A stretch of 64,000 nt of DNA from the NCBI GenBank assembly GCA_003255065.1, contig QAOA01007722.1, positions 193,823 to 257,822 on the forward strand, in the 5' to 3' direction. A model generated the notes under the pieces. That model had not been told where the DNA came from. It saw only the letters and a list, made by a program, of their open reading frames with translations, and did not search any database. This DNA is from Cercis canadensis. Taxonomy: Eukaryota > Streptophyta > Magnoliopsida > Fabales > Fabaceae. Both the position numbers and the translations under genes were made by a program. This document shows positions 22,312 to 33,062 of this stretch, piece by piece; position 1 is the first letter of the stretch, and the number at the start of each line of letters is the position of its first letter.

Positions 22312-23851
22312 ATAGCCATCCTGCTGTCCAGCCTCCTGCCGAAAGAGAGCTCAAAAGGACATCATGGAAGAGGTCCACTTGCATGATGCCATCTACCTCA
22401 CCTAATCAGGATATTTCTTCTCTCTCTCTTTTATTTTACTTGTCCTTATGTGACTGCTTGCTATTAATTATCATCTGTTGCTACTTTTTGAAGTTTTTAC
22501 ATTGAGGACAATGTAAAATTTTAGTGTGGGGGAGAGATTTCTGTATAGTTTAGTTGCTTTGTTGTTTTATGTTTAGTTGCTTAGTTTAGTTGTTTCTGTT
22601 CTTGCTGTTTTTTCTGTTTTTGTTGTCATTTTTCTGATTTAATTACCCTTAAATGATGTTATAGAATTTGTAAAGTTGTAAGTTTAAAGTAATTACATTT
22701 CAAGGTTCATAGCATGATTGAATAACTTGTTTTCCATCCTTAATTTTACATGCTTGGTTTTAGATGTTGGATTGATGATTAAGTTTGATAGATACATGCT
22801 TTGTAAGTTTTGAGCCTTTTAATGGATGGATTTAGCATTTGTGCCATTCTTTTCCTTCTTGTGTGATTTTCACTCATGAAATTTGTTCACTCTAGAACTT
22901 GCTTGATTCTTTTTTAGGCTACATTTTCATTTGCATACATGAACATGATTGAGGCATTATTTCTTGATTTAGCTACTTTGTCAAATAGCCAACCTTGTAT
23001 TATTTTCCTTTAATTACCCTCATTGAGCCTATTTGCCTATTTTTGGTCTTAGCTCATTATGTGCCTATGTGAAAAACCATGTTGTTACCTTACCTTAGGG
23101 AATGGGAGAGCATTGGTTCATTATCTTGGAGGAGCTCTTGTGCTTGTGGGTAATTAATAATGCAAGTGTAGAGGTAGTGAAAATTATTGTGCAATGTGCA
23201 AAGAAAGAAAGAAAGAAAAAAGAGAGCCAATTGGTTCAATAAAAAAAAAAAATCAGAATTATAAAAAATGAAAGGAAAAAGAAAAGAGAGTATTCTTTAC
23301 TGTTTAGAAATTGGAAAAAGTTTCATGCTTGTTAATTGAATTCCTCCCCAATGCTCTTTTATTCTCTTAGGGTACTTAGCTTGTCATATCCATATTATTC
23401 CTACCCTTTACCTTGGCCTTATTACAATCTTAAATAAAGTCCTCTTGATTTATATGTGCATTTGTTTGAGTAGTTGAGAAGTAGAAGATAAGCAAGCTTA
23501 TGGTAGTGCATTTCTTCATGAGTTTGATTGAATGAAGTACCTAATTTCTAAACACTTCAGGGATTGAGAGTATATCTTGTGAGGATCTATCATTCTTGAC
23601 TCATGTTTTTCAATTGAAGTTACCTTAATTGTTGATTTTGGATGTGAAGAAATTTTATTTCATGAATGTTGTGACTTCCTTGAATCTTTAATTGCTCATC
23701 TTACTTGTGGTATGAACTTTTGCATATCTTAAATATCATTGGGAGGTGATCCTTTAGTTTTAAAATTTGTTTTTGTTTCCTTGTTCTTTCTTTTCTTAGT
23801 TTTGGAATTCTAATTTGTCCGAGACGTGCAAAAGCTAAGTGTGGGGGACTT
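22312..23851 (+). other. C 3' untranslated region and PPT
   Basis: ATTGAGGACAATGTAAAAT and AGTGTGGGGGAG at 22,500-22,535 are the usual phrase after integrase in Athila elements. The rest is AT-rich with no gene. The polypurine tract TAAGTGTGGGGGACT ends at 23,851, next to the 3' LTR. Confidence 0.75.
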
Positions 23852-25221
23852 TGATGAATACACTTTTTATACAATAGTTATCCCTCATATTTAGTCTTTA
23901 AAACCTCTTTTGGGCTGAATTGCATAGACTTGGACCTCATTTCATGACTTTGGATCCAATTGTGCCTAATTGCATTTTTCAGCAATACTGAGCATTTTAT
24001 GCTGTCTCTGTGTTTCATGCATATCTTGAGTTCTGGATGTCTAAAAATTCCAAGTCATACCTTCTAGGAAAGCTGAGAGAATTTTCTACAACTTTCTTTC
24101 AAGGCTCTAAAGCCAATTCGGAAGTCCAAAAGGTCATATGCAGCCTGGAAGCCAGAGAAAATATGATGTTGCAAGATCCTGACCTACATACAGTGTTTAG
24201 GCCATAACTTGAGTTGTGGATGTCATATGGACTTGAAACTGGTACCATTGGAAAGCTAACAGACAGAGCTAAAGACCCGTTCACCATATTTTATATTGAA
24301 GATGGTCTTATTTGCGGTCAAAGTTGGCTGAAGGTTTCAGACACCTATTGGCACTTAAATGGGTCTAACTTCCTCATGACAAGTCCAAATGGGCCCAAAT
24401 CAAAGCCCAATTAAAGGTAAGGCCTATGGGAACAAGTGTGCCCTAAGGGAAATTTAGGTGTGCATGTAATTTTGGAAGTTTATATCAGCACAAAGGGGTA
24501 GCCGAAATTCATATCAAGTCATTTAGATATTTTAGACAGCTTTTGAACTTTCCTTAGTCTTTAAGTATTCTCTCTAGATATTTTGTAAGAACTTAGCTTC
24601 TCTTGTTCATAGAGGGCTAATTCATCAAATCAATCTAGGTTTTGACTGTTCTGATTATTGGTTTTGAGATTATATGTTGTTGTTATTCATTTAGTTGTTA
24701 ATCAAGTTCTTCAATCCTCTGAAATATTTTGTTTGCATGTGATACAAGAGGATTGTATGGTTAATTAATGTTTATGAGCTTTTGGATGGATTAATTACCT
24801 TGGCTGGATCATGGATTTAGGTAAACTGGACTTGAATATTTGCTTAATTCATTTAGTCTTAGTTAAAACCAAATTCTGGTTGCTTAACCAGTGGACATCC
24901 ATAGAACATTGAGAGGCTTCTTGATATGTTTTAAAGGCCAAGAACATGGTTAATAATTGAATGGATCATTGAAAATCAAAGATGGACTAAAATCAGAATC
25001 AGTTAAGACTTGGATTGGTTGTTTTCCCTAAAACTTTACCACTTACAATTAATTTCTGTCAAACACTTAAACAAACAAAATCCCCCTGTTGATATGGTTC
25101 TTAATATGATTCACTAAATAGAACAATCCTTAGGTTCGACTTAGGGTTGCCTTATGCTACAAGTAGCTTAGGTAATTGACCTTAAACTTTAACTAATTTG
25201 AGGAGCCTCGGCAGCTCATCA
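23852..25221 (+). repeat. C 3' LTR
   Basis: It is 1,370 bp from TGATGAATAC to CTCATCA. It carries two copies, about 180 bp apart, of a module with ATCTTGAG or AACTTGAG, then GATGTC, then GGAAAGCT. The small frames at 24,010-24,207 and 24,214-24,414 are translations of this module and not genes. Confidence 0.93.
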
Positions 25222-26656
25222 ATGATGCCGAGTGACCTACCTCTATTTCAGGAAAGTCCTCCTATGTTTTTTTTTTCTTTGCTTTAAACAAGGACAATGT
25301 TTTCTTTAAGTTTGGAAGTGGGAAATTATTTTTTGAGCTGCTATATTGACTAATACTTAACTTGTTGGATATCTTTAAAGGCTTTTCTAGGTAATTTTTA
25401 TGTTTATTTCTTGTTTTTCTTTAGTTTGTAATGTAGAATAGAGTGAAAAAATTTATGTTTAACCTTAGGCTAATGATAAAACTGTCTAGAAAAATGATAG
25501 ATTTTGTGTTTGTGTTTCTGATTAACTCTTGTGTTAATTTTGTCTAATTGGAGTTTCCTGAATTACTGAGCACATAGCCTTATTTATTTGAAATCTGCAT
25601 GTTTAGAGATGATTATGTGAGTTAAGTCATTTCAAAATCTCTCAAAATGCTAGAACTTGCTTGATTGTTAGTCGAGACGAAATCTTAGGCTGCGCAATAT
25701 TAGGGATATGATTTAGGTCATCTTTATTTAGTTTGAGTCTTTCTAGCTAACCATTTGTATGATATTTTAGTCTGTTTCTTTGTCACCTACACTGACCTTA
25801 GCTCTTTATATGATCTTTTGACTTTAACCCTTCATCTAAAGCACATTTTTAGTCTTAAGAGCATCTAGAGCTAGGAATATTAAGGAGAATTTGTGAAGAA
25901 AAGAAAAGGAAGATTTCAATGATTTTTCCACCAAAGAATGAAAATTCAAGAGTTACATCCTTGCTGTAAAAGAAAAAAAAAATTGCGATGAAAAGAAAAG
26001 ACAATTGTGTAAATATTGAAAGAAACAAAACTAAAAAGAATGTCTTGAAAAACATTGAGTACAGATGTAGTGGCCCAAAAATAAGAATTCTATTGGTGGA
26101 TGGCAAAGTAAAGAAGAAAATAAGTTTGGGGGAGTTAGAAGTGAAAAGAAAGAAGGGTGTTCTTGAAATTTGCTCTAAACTGAATTTGTGTGATGGGTGA
26201 GTTAAGCCATATTTTTATCCATCATCATACCCTTAACCCAGCCACACATTACAAGCAAATCAAAAGTCCTTTTGATCCTTAATATTGTGAATTACCTACA
26301 TTAGTGGAGATTAACATGGAAAACGAGCATATGAGATTCTAGATTTTTAAAAAATTGGACATTAATTTTTTGTGAGATTGTTTGCATATTCTGATTTAAG
26401 TAAAGAGAGTAAAGTAAGCAAAGGCTACATTTACATACACAGAGGATATTTTAGTGGATTGAGATTGACTTTTTGGTTGAAATTATACACATTCATGCTA
26501 TTTTAAAAAATTTCTAAGAGTTGTGCTTAATAGAGATATTTGAGGCATGTATGATTAGCAAATTAATTTTTCACTTCGTAGTTAGTTGTTGAGTTTAATT
26601 TAATTTTTTTCTTTCTCTTTACTTGAGGACAAGCAAAATGTAAGTTTGAGGGTATT
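25222..26656 (+). other. B 3' untranslated region and PPT (continues after C)
   Basis: It starts with the ATGAT target copy. ACAAGGACAATG and TTTAAGTTTGGAAGTGGG (25,287-25,325) are the Athila post-integrase phrase. A further TAAGTTTGGGGGAG lies at 26,122. The stretch ends with the polypurine-like TAAGTTTGAGGGTATT directly before the 3' LTR. I see no gene; the frame at 25,988-26,200 is lysine-rich and unrecognised. Confidence 0.7.
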
Positions 26657-27670
26657 TGTTAAGTGGAATTTATATCCACTTTCAAATATTCTTCAGCTTA
26701 TAATTTTATATGTTTATTGAGTTTTTCTAGTATAAATTAATGTGTTTTGTTATATTGTGTAGGTTTAAATAAAGTAGAAAGGTTTTTTGGTTTTAAGGCA
26801 TAAAAGAAGAGGGCAAAATTGGAAATTATGGCAAGAAAAGTGGACTTTCGGAGCAATGATTCAGCGCTTCAACACTCTAGCAAGCTCCAGTGCACCAACG
26901 CCCCAATTCATGCAAAAAACCACATTTCGGGCGTCCCAACACCCGCACCATGGCGTCGCGACGCCCAGCCCTTGCCCATCTCCACCAAATTTGTCCTCTG
27001 GGCGTTCCAACGCCCGTGTTTTAGCGTCCCAGTGCCCAACAGATTTTTTTTCATGGTTTTGTTTTTCTAATAAAATTAGGAGAGATTGTTTTAGTATCTA
27101 AGCAACTTTTAAGTTTTAATTTTGGGGATCTCTCTGTAGTCTTTTTGGAGAGCATAGAGGAGGTAAGACAAGGATTGAAGCAATGATTGGAGACAGCAAA
27201 TCTGAGCTTCTACTCTAAGTTTGATTTTTCTTTCTTCTCATCTATGTCTAGAATTTCATCAATTCTATTTTATTTTTCTGTCATGAACTAAATTCCCTTC
27301 TAGGGCTATGATGTAGCCTAGCTAGGAAGATTTGTGATTTTCTATTTCTTTAATTTAATAACTCATTTATTAATTGTCTTCTTCTTAATTCTTCATGCTT
27401 CTAATTGTTTGATCACCAATTAGTTGATTAGATAATTACAATGAGACTAAGAGATAATTTGTAATTAAAGATCGTAGGGATTAAGAACATAGGTTACATG
27501 TAAGATAGGGATATACCTCAATGGTCTGCGGAGTTATTTAAAAAGAATCATAGAATTAAGTGAATTTCTATATTATTCACAATTCACATAGGAATATAAT
27601 GGGTTCATAACTTAGAGATATTTTTGTTTGACCTTCGGAAAGGCTAATAAATAATTTATGGTTCTTGGCT

Positions 27671-28415
27671 ATGTAGCACCGAAACGGCAAATTGGGGGGC
27701 GTACCCATTTCGAAGATGGTTCCGAAACGCGTCCCCCTCCAGGAAACGCTCACTTTCTAATTTTTTTTGCTTGGTTTGGGTAGAGAGGCACTAGAAAGGA
27801 GGAAGGCTCTCGAGAGAGGAGGGTGAAAGAGGAGGGGGAGAGNAGGGTGAAAGAGGAGGGAGAGAGAGAGAGAGAGAGAGAAATAGTAAGAGAGGAGGGG
27901 CGAGAGACAGAGGGAGAGTAGGGTGGGAGACAAAGAGGAGGGGCGAGAGACAGAGGAAGAGGAGTGTGGAAGACAGCGAGAGAGAGATGAGGGTGGGAGA
28001 GAGAGAGAGGTGGGTGGGGGAGGGCGAGACTAAACTACCAGATCATTTTTTTTTTTTATTTTGCACTCAAAGTTTAGACTATCTGCTATAGAACTGAACT
28101 CAAATGTTATTTTTATTTATTTATGGGACTATTTTTTAAATCATATTTTTATTTATGATGATGTTATTATTATTTGCACTCAAAGATGAGACTATTTGCT
28201 AGACAAATAGACTTTTAGAACCTAATAAACTGTCTTCTTTTTATTTTTTACATAGACTAAATAGAAATTAAATTTATAAATTGATGTATTTGTTGAACAT
28301 TTATATTTTTTATAATTAGATTATATATATAAATGTTCAACAAATACATCAATTTATAAATTTAATTTCTATTTAGTCTATCTAAAAAATAAAAAGAAGA
28401 CAACTTATTAGGTTC

Positions 28416-28446
<31 letters not shown>

Positions 28447-28556
28447 TTATTAATATAATATAACGTACCCCTGTACCCCTATTTTTTTTAAAAATGCCGT
28501 ACCCACGTTTCGTACCAGTACCAGGTACGAAACTCGTACCCGTACCCGTGCTACAT
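27671..28556. mobile_element. Element D: non-autonomous DNA transposon in B 3' LTR
   Basis: The uninterrupted site is visible in B's 5' LTR at 13,078. D is bounded by ATGTAGCAC at 27,671 and GTGCTACAT at 28,556. GTTCTTGGCT before it and GTTCTTTGCT shortly after it suggest a roughly 10-bp target duplication with one change, which points to a Mutator-like element, although hAT is not excluded. The right end is rich in GTACC repeats (28,482-28,550), the left part is a GA-rich tract (27,780-28,030, with an N at 27,843), and the middle holds a long palindrome. There is no transposase. Confidence 0.75.
28217..28416. repeat. Near-perfect 90-bp inverted repeat within D
   Basis: The arms 28,217-28,306 and 28,327-28,416 are complementary with about three mismatches and a loop of some 20 bases. 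The right arm runs into a TA dinucleotide tract (28,417-28,442). It could be a foldback MITE nested in D. Confidence 0.85.
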
Positions 28557-29351
28557 AAGTTCTTTGCTAGCAATTAGGAAGATTGTTCTTGGTTAATGAA
28601 TTAGGAATAGAAAATCGGAATAGCTATGGTGAAATCAAAAGCCCTTGATATTTCTCTCTAAGTTAATTGTTGATTTTTATTTGTTTTGCTTACTTTCAGT
28701 TTATTTAGTTTATTCTTGCAATTTCTCCTTATTCAATTGATCAGAAAAAATTGGAATTAACCCAAATTTGGTAATTAATAATTTTAATCCTCGTGGAAAC
28801 AATAACTCACTTTTATTGTATTACTTGTAAGATGATAGTTTGCACTTGCACTCCATTTTCTCACAACAGGTAAGGGTAAGACAACTTCAAGATGAGATGA
28901 GGAAGATTTATTTTGTGGTTAGAGAGTGTTTAAATTTGAAGGTGGTGGAGATAATGACGAAGAATTTCCAGATGAGGTGTGAGAGAGTTGTGATTAGGTT
29001 GGATAGTGTTTAAATTTAAAAGGGATGGAGATAACAAGGCTGAATTATCTAAAAGTAAGACAATTTCAATATGAGAAGGAGATGTGGATTTCGGTCGGGA
29101 AGTGTGTAAAGGTGAGGGAGAGTTGGAGTTTAATTGATTTTGAGATGAGGGTGAGGATGTAGAGATAGAAGTTGGTTGGGAAGTTATATCGGATAGAGAG
29201 TTGCTATTTGATGGGAAAGTGTTTAAATTTGCGGGTGAGCGAGATAAGAAGGATTGTGGGGTAGAGTTAGAATTTATTTGAATTTGTGAAGAGGATGAAG
29301 GTGGAGGATTCGAAATGGAGGGAGAGGTACAGTTAGAGTGGTAATTGGTGA

Positions 29352-29830
29352 CTAGAATGAGATGAAGATTGAGAGAAAAATAGGAGAGGGAGTTTTAGTT
29401 GATGTAGGGAAAGGAAAAATGGCTTCCATAAATTTTACATGTCTAGAAAGATAGGATTTTTGATTGAGATAATCATAGCAAATGAAGACATGATTATGAG
29501 TGGAATATCCAAGAAAGAGACAAGGATTGGAACATTTTTGGAGATTATGGGAAGCATAGGAACTCAGCCATGGGTAGCAAAGATAGCCAAATGCTTTTAG
29601 GTTATTGTAATTAGGGGAGTGCTGAAATAATTGATGATATGGATTAGACACTTTTAGCATAAGAGTTGGTAATCTATTAATTAAATAATTGGCTATCAAG
29701 AATGCATAAGACCAGAATTTTAGGGGGAGATTTGCATAGTGCAAGAATGAGAGAGCCGTCTCAACAATGTGCTTATGCTTTCTTTCAACTAGGTCATTTC
29801 TTTCAAGGGTATAGGGAGACATTGTAAAAA
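29352..29830 (-). pseudogene. pol: A integrase C-terminal half
   Basis: MSPYTLERNDLVERKHKHI at the start of the open frame is the copia integrase region with the catalytic Glu (in VERKH). LKFWSYAFLIANYLINRLPT and LKAFGYLCYPWL follow, then NPCLFLGYSTHNHVFICYD, all standard for copia integrases. It lies between protease (30.6 kb) and RT (split off by B), as expected. The upstream integrase core, 29,831-30,600, is broken by many stops. The stretch 28,869-29,351 is the integrase-RT linker and shows no clear motif. Confidence 0.88.
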
Positions 29831-30589
29831 AGGAGTTAATGTCATTCTGAGCTAGAAATGTTTTAATTTGATGAGCTCACCTCCATTATCCAAATGAAAA
29901 GAAACAATGGAATGATGAAAGTAAGTTTCAACAACATGTTTAAATTGAACAAAAACTGAAAACACATCTTATTTCTGTTTAAGTACATCCAAGAATATTT
30001 TGTGAAGTGATGTAATATTAAAACCCATTAATGGAAACATGAAGGGATGGACCCCAAACATCAGCAAAAATATTTTTTAATGGCTTGGATGACTTGAGAC
30101 TTGAAACAGAGAAGGGAAGACAATGACTCTTGTGACAGGAGCAAGAGGGGCAATCTTTGACATCTTTTTTAATTGGTAGTTGATGGTGCACAACAATATG
30201 ATGGAGAGTTCTGGATTAAGGATGACCTAACCGATGATGCCAAAGTGAAGAAAAAGGGAGACATTGAGCATGGAAGACATAATTGGAAGAGGGAGGTCGA
30301 GAGGCCAGAGCTAGAAGTTGATAGTGTTGTTCCTACTCAGGATGCGAAGGAGAGACACTCCTGTAGTCAAATTCTTCACAAAAAAAGAGTTAGGGGAAAA
30401 CTCAATGGAAACATGGTTGGACTTACAAAATTGTGAAACTAAAATGAGATTATTTTCATTTTATGGACAAAGTGAACATTAGAAAGATGAAAAGAAGAAG
30501 AAGGTGTATGTATGGTGGAGGAGCCAAGATGTGTAATTGACAAACCTTGACCATTGCCAACGATCATGTTGTCAGTGCCATGGTAGCCT

Positions 30590-30900
30590 TGTTTTGTGTA
30601 GAGGGTGGAGGGGTCGTTTGTGACATGATGAAATGCACCGGTGTCAAAGAGCCATGGTTAAGGATTAAGGGAGGGTTGAGTGGTGGTGTAGTTTGCTTCA
30701 AGGGATTTCTTTTGGTTTGAAGGGTGGGAAAAATTTGTAACATTTGTAGGCAAGGTGGCTGACTTTGTTACAAAGTTGATAGGTGATGGTTGAAGGTGAA
30801 CTAGGGGATTGGGGCGTGGGAAGAAGGGGAGGTTGATTCTTGGTGGAGTTGGAACGTTTTTTGTAGTATGGAGTTTGGTTCTTTGAGGTAACATTGGCTG
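30590..30900 (-). pseudogene. A aspartic protease, broken
   Basis: On the minus strand at about 30,655 one reads WLFDTGAFHHVTND, the copia protease active site (usually DSGA), followed by NMIVGNGQGLSITHLGSS. The preceding frame (30,658-30,894) is the gag-protease linker. Stops and a frame change separate it from integrase. Confidence 0.8.
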
Positions 30901-30953
30901 TAAGAGGTAAGGTGAAAGGTGAGGACTCTATTTTTGTTTGATAGGATTCAAAA

Positions 30954-31532
30954 TCAACAATTTTGTCTTAGCTCCATGAAGGTAATTGGAGTGTCTTTAG
31001 CTCTAATGGGACCGAATATTTCTTTGAATTCAGAACCTAGACCATTGAGAGTGTAAATAACAAGGTCTAGACCATCAACTAGATGGGGAATTAGGCTAAT
31101 TTCTTCAGCAAGATTTTTCATCTGCTGGAGAAAGTCACTGACAGGTTGGGTGCCACGATGGGAGGAGGCTAGTTTTTCTTTGAGGGACATGAGGCAAGAT
31201 TAGGATTGGATAGCAAACAAGGTTTTGGTAAGATCCCAGACTTCTTTGGTTGTTGAGGGCTTGCTAAGAAGCTAGAGGACATTGGTTTCAAGGGAGGCAA
31301 TAATAGCATGAAGGAGAAACTTATCTTGCCTAATCCATAAGGGGAATTTCGGATTGGGCAGAGAAAATCCATTGGAATTGATGGTGGTGGGTGGTGGATA
31401 GGGTTTGGAGCCATTAAGATATGGTATAAGGTCATGTCCATGGAATAAGGCGTCAACAAGAGAACGACAAGAGGAGTAATTGGTTTGATTCAGCTTAATA
31501 GGAAGGTGTGTGGAAGTGAAGGAGATGAGCAT
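30954..31532 (-). pseudogene. gag: A gag (copia type), broken
   Basis: Frames at 31,272-31,532 (HLPIKLNQTNYSSCRSLV, the LxxxNYxxW-type start of copia gag with Trp lost) and 30,954-31,190 (SDFLQQMKNLAEEISLI and VIYTLNGLGSEFKEI) are parts of one gag broken by stops and a frame change near 31,190-31,272. The motif YTLNGLGSEF is typical of this gag class. Confidence 0.85.
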
Positions 31533-31639
31533 GGAGCTAGGGTGCTGGCTGTTGGGAGAAACAACCAGGGTGGGAGAGAGGAAGAGATTTTAGAAATGCT
31601 AGCCATGTAGGAATTTTTTTTTTTTGTTGAGCAATTAGC

Positions 31640-31792
31640 TGTTATACCATATGTGAAAAGATAATATTTGTGAAAATGGAATTCATCTATGGTTGTATAT
31701 TCTTTGTTTATTTATACACATACAAAATAATCAAAGAATGAAAATCCTAGTTCTAATATATCTAGTATAACAGTCCTAGTTCTAGTATAACA
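31640..31792 (-). repeat. A 5' LTR and primer site
   Basis: On the minus strand the LTR reads TGTTATACTAGAACTAGG (from 31,792) to CTTTTCACA (31,652), about 141 bp, followed by TATGGTATAACAGC, a decayed form of the copia TGGTATCAGAGC primer site for initiator tRNA-Met. The expected target copy is ATAAT at 31,793-31,797. The other LTR lies outside the window, so the right border is less certain. Confidence 0.65.
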
Positions 31793-31797
31793 ATAAT

Positions 31798-32444
31798 TTG
31801 AAATTTAAACTATGATATAGAAACCCTAGATAGGTGCTCTATTAAGGGTATCATTTAAGTGACAAATAATACTTAAATTTGAGCAGATGAGTCTTCCGGG
31901 ATGACCCACATTTGAGGATGTTTAGAGTATAAATTTTATGTTAGTGTATCATTCTGTGTTTTTCATCTAGTGATATGTTCTAGAATCATTTGCTGTGTAA
32001 TGCCTACTTGGTTAAAACTCTGCTCAAGGAGCTGTTTCTCCTTCATCAAGATTGGATCAGTACCTGGTAGCATTTCTATGAAGTTGGTATTGCTTGCACC
32101 TAACTTGTTTTCTTTAAGAACTTTTAGTTCTTACACAAAAATATTTTATTTGCACATTGTTTCTATCAAAATAAATGTAGCCAAGAAAGGATTTTTATGT
32201 AAAAAATCCACATGAAAATAAACATACAAACAAACACATTCCATTTCTTTGCGGTCAATTAATGGAAAATATTTCATTTTCTGTTTGAAAATTGTGTCTT
32301 CTAAACTTACTTTTCGAAAACTTCAACCAGTAACTACCATCCAGCTCTAACCATGTGAAAATGTATTTTAGTTGTCAATCACCTAGCACAGTAGTTATAC
32401 CAACTAACTGTAAGGTATAGTATTGCAAACAACAATAATATCAA
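31798..32444. other. Low-copy AT-rich sequence, no gene seen
   Basis: The frame at 31,970-32,215 shows no recognisable domain. No repeat structure is visible apart from the neighbouring MITE. Confidence 0.5.
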
Positions 32445-32814
32445 GAGTAAAACTCTTTTTTAGTCCTTGAAAAATGTAACTATTGACAAATTCGTCCTCC
32501 AAAAATTTTCAGTGATAAATTGGTCATTGAATTTTATTATTCTGTTTGACAAATTAGTCCTCTGGTACTTTAATGAGAAAAGTTATGGACTCCTGCAAAC
32601 CCTTTTCCTAAAATTCTTTCACTGATCTTGTCTAACTATGTTTAAGCCGTCATTTTCTTATTCAAATCCTCATTTTCTTTTCATTGATTTTGCCTACCGA
32701 AGGACTAATTTGTCAGTGAAATAATAATTCAATGACTAATTTGTCACCGAAAATTTTTGAAGGACAAATTTGTCAGTGACTGTATTTTTCAAGGACTAAA
32801 AAAGAGTTTTACTC
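32445..32814. mobile_element. Mutator-like MITE
   Basis: The 370-bp element has terminal inverted repeats of about 90 bp beginning GAGTAAAACTCTTTTTTAGT at both ends (32,445 rightward and 32,814 leftward). It is flanked by TAATATCAA (32,436-32,444) and TGATATCAA (32,815-32,823), a 9-bp target duplication with one change. A 9-bp duplication and a TIR starting with G fit Mutator-like elements. It has no coding capacity. Confidence 0.88.
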
Positions 32815-33034
32815 TGATATCAATTAACCAAGAATGCAATTAACATCTTATTTGTTACTCTACAATTCTATAGACCAATAAAGTCAGTTGGTGTGATTTT
32901 AAGATAGAGTTTGCGTATTTCTAAATTTGTAAGAGGTTCTAAGTTTGAGCTTTTGTATGGTTTATACAAAAGAAAAAAGTATTATTTGGTTTAAATCAAG
33001 AAAGTTGTGAAAGGCTTGAATTATAACAACTAAA

Positions 33035-33062
33035 CTAGATTACTTCCCGTGCTTCATACGGG
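33035..33062 (-). mobile_element. Probable Helitron 3' terminus
   Basis: The minus strand reads CCCGTATGAAGCACGGG, then seven bases, then CTAG followed by T. A short GC hairpin 7-12 bases before CTRR with insertion between A and T is the Helitron 3' signature. The hairpin stem has five pairs and would have seven if two transitions were undone. The body would extend right from here. Its 5' end is not certain. Confidence 0.5.

Larger units (their letters stand above)
16512..25221 (+). mobile_element. Element C: Athila-type Ty3/gypsy retrotransposon, pol deleted
   Basis: LTRs begin TGATGAA and end CTCATCA (16,512-18,463 and 23,852-25,221). The target copies ATGAT flank it at 16,507-16,511 and 25,222-25,226, and the flanking B sequence rejoins cleanly. 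In order it has primer site, gag, protease, a cysteine-rich linker, a scrap of RT, a long 3' UTR and PPT. RT, RNase H and integrase are lost, so it depended on a relative. Three further LTR copies of this family lie in the window at 3795, 8393 and 17,134, all reversed. Confidence 0.93.
11842..28868 (+). mobile_element. Element B: Athila-type Ty3/gypsy retrotransposon, non-autonomous
   Basis: LTRs beginning TGTTAAGT are found at 11,842 (repeated at 12,088 after an N) and 26,657. The 3' LTR ends CACAACA at 28,868. GGTAA flanks the element at 11,837-11,841 and 28,869-28,873, a clean 5-bp target duplication inside copia A. The order is LTR, primer site, gag, protease, a short remnant, element C inserted at 16,511, the rest of the 3' UTR, PPT, LTR. 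RT and integrase are absent. Gag and protease wording is typical of the Athila clade. Confidence 0.92.
26657..28868 (+). repeat. B 3' LTR, interrupted by DNA transposon D
   Basis: It runs TGTTAAGTGG to CACAACA; without D it is about 1.33 kb, matching the 5' LTR. A GC-rich cluster at 26,865-27,040 holds several CG-rich palindromes, better preserved here than in the 5' LTR. Confidence 0.9.
10645..31792 (-). mobile_element. Element A: Ty1/copia retrotransposon, split by T and B, left end outside window
   Basis: Copia domains on the minus strand appear in the right order in two pieces: RT at 10,645-11,836, then gag, protease and integrase at 28,869-31,620. The 17-kb element B lies between them with target copies GGTAA on both sides. 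Element T cut the RT at 10,644, so the RNase H and 3' LTR must lie left of the window. The element ends on the right with a short LTR and primer site near 31,640. Confidence 0.85.

Noticed and set aside
24010..24414. Two small plus-strand frames, similar to those at 16,670-16,867
   Set aside because: They are LTR sequence of element C; the similarity reflects LTR copies and not conserved proteins.
27780..28030. GA-rich tract as a promoter or chromatin boundary element
   Set aside because: It is a simple-sequence tract inside transposon D with an N join; nothing beyond composition supports a regulatory role.
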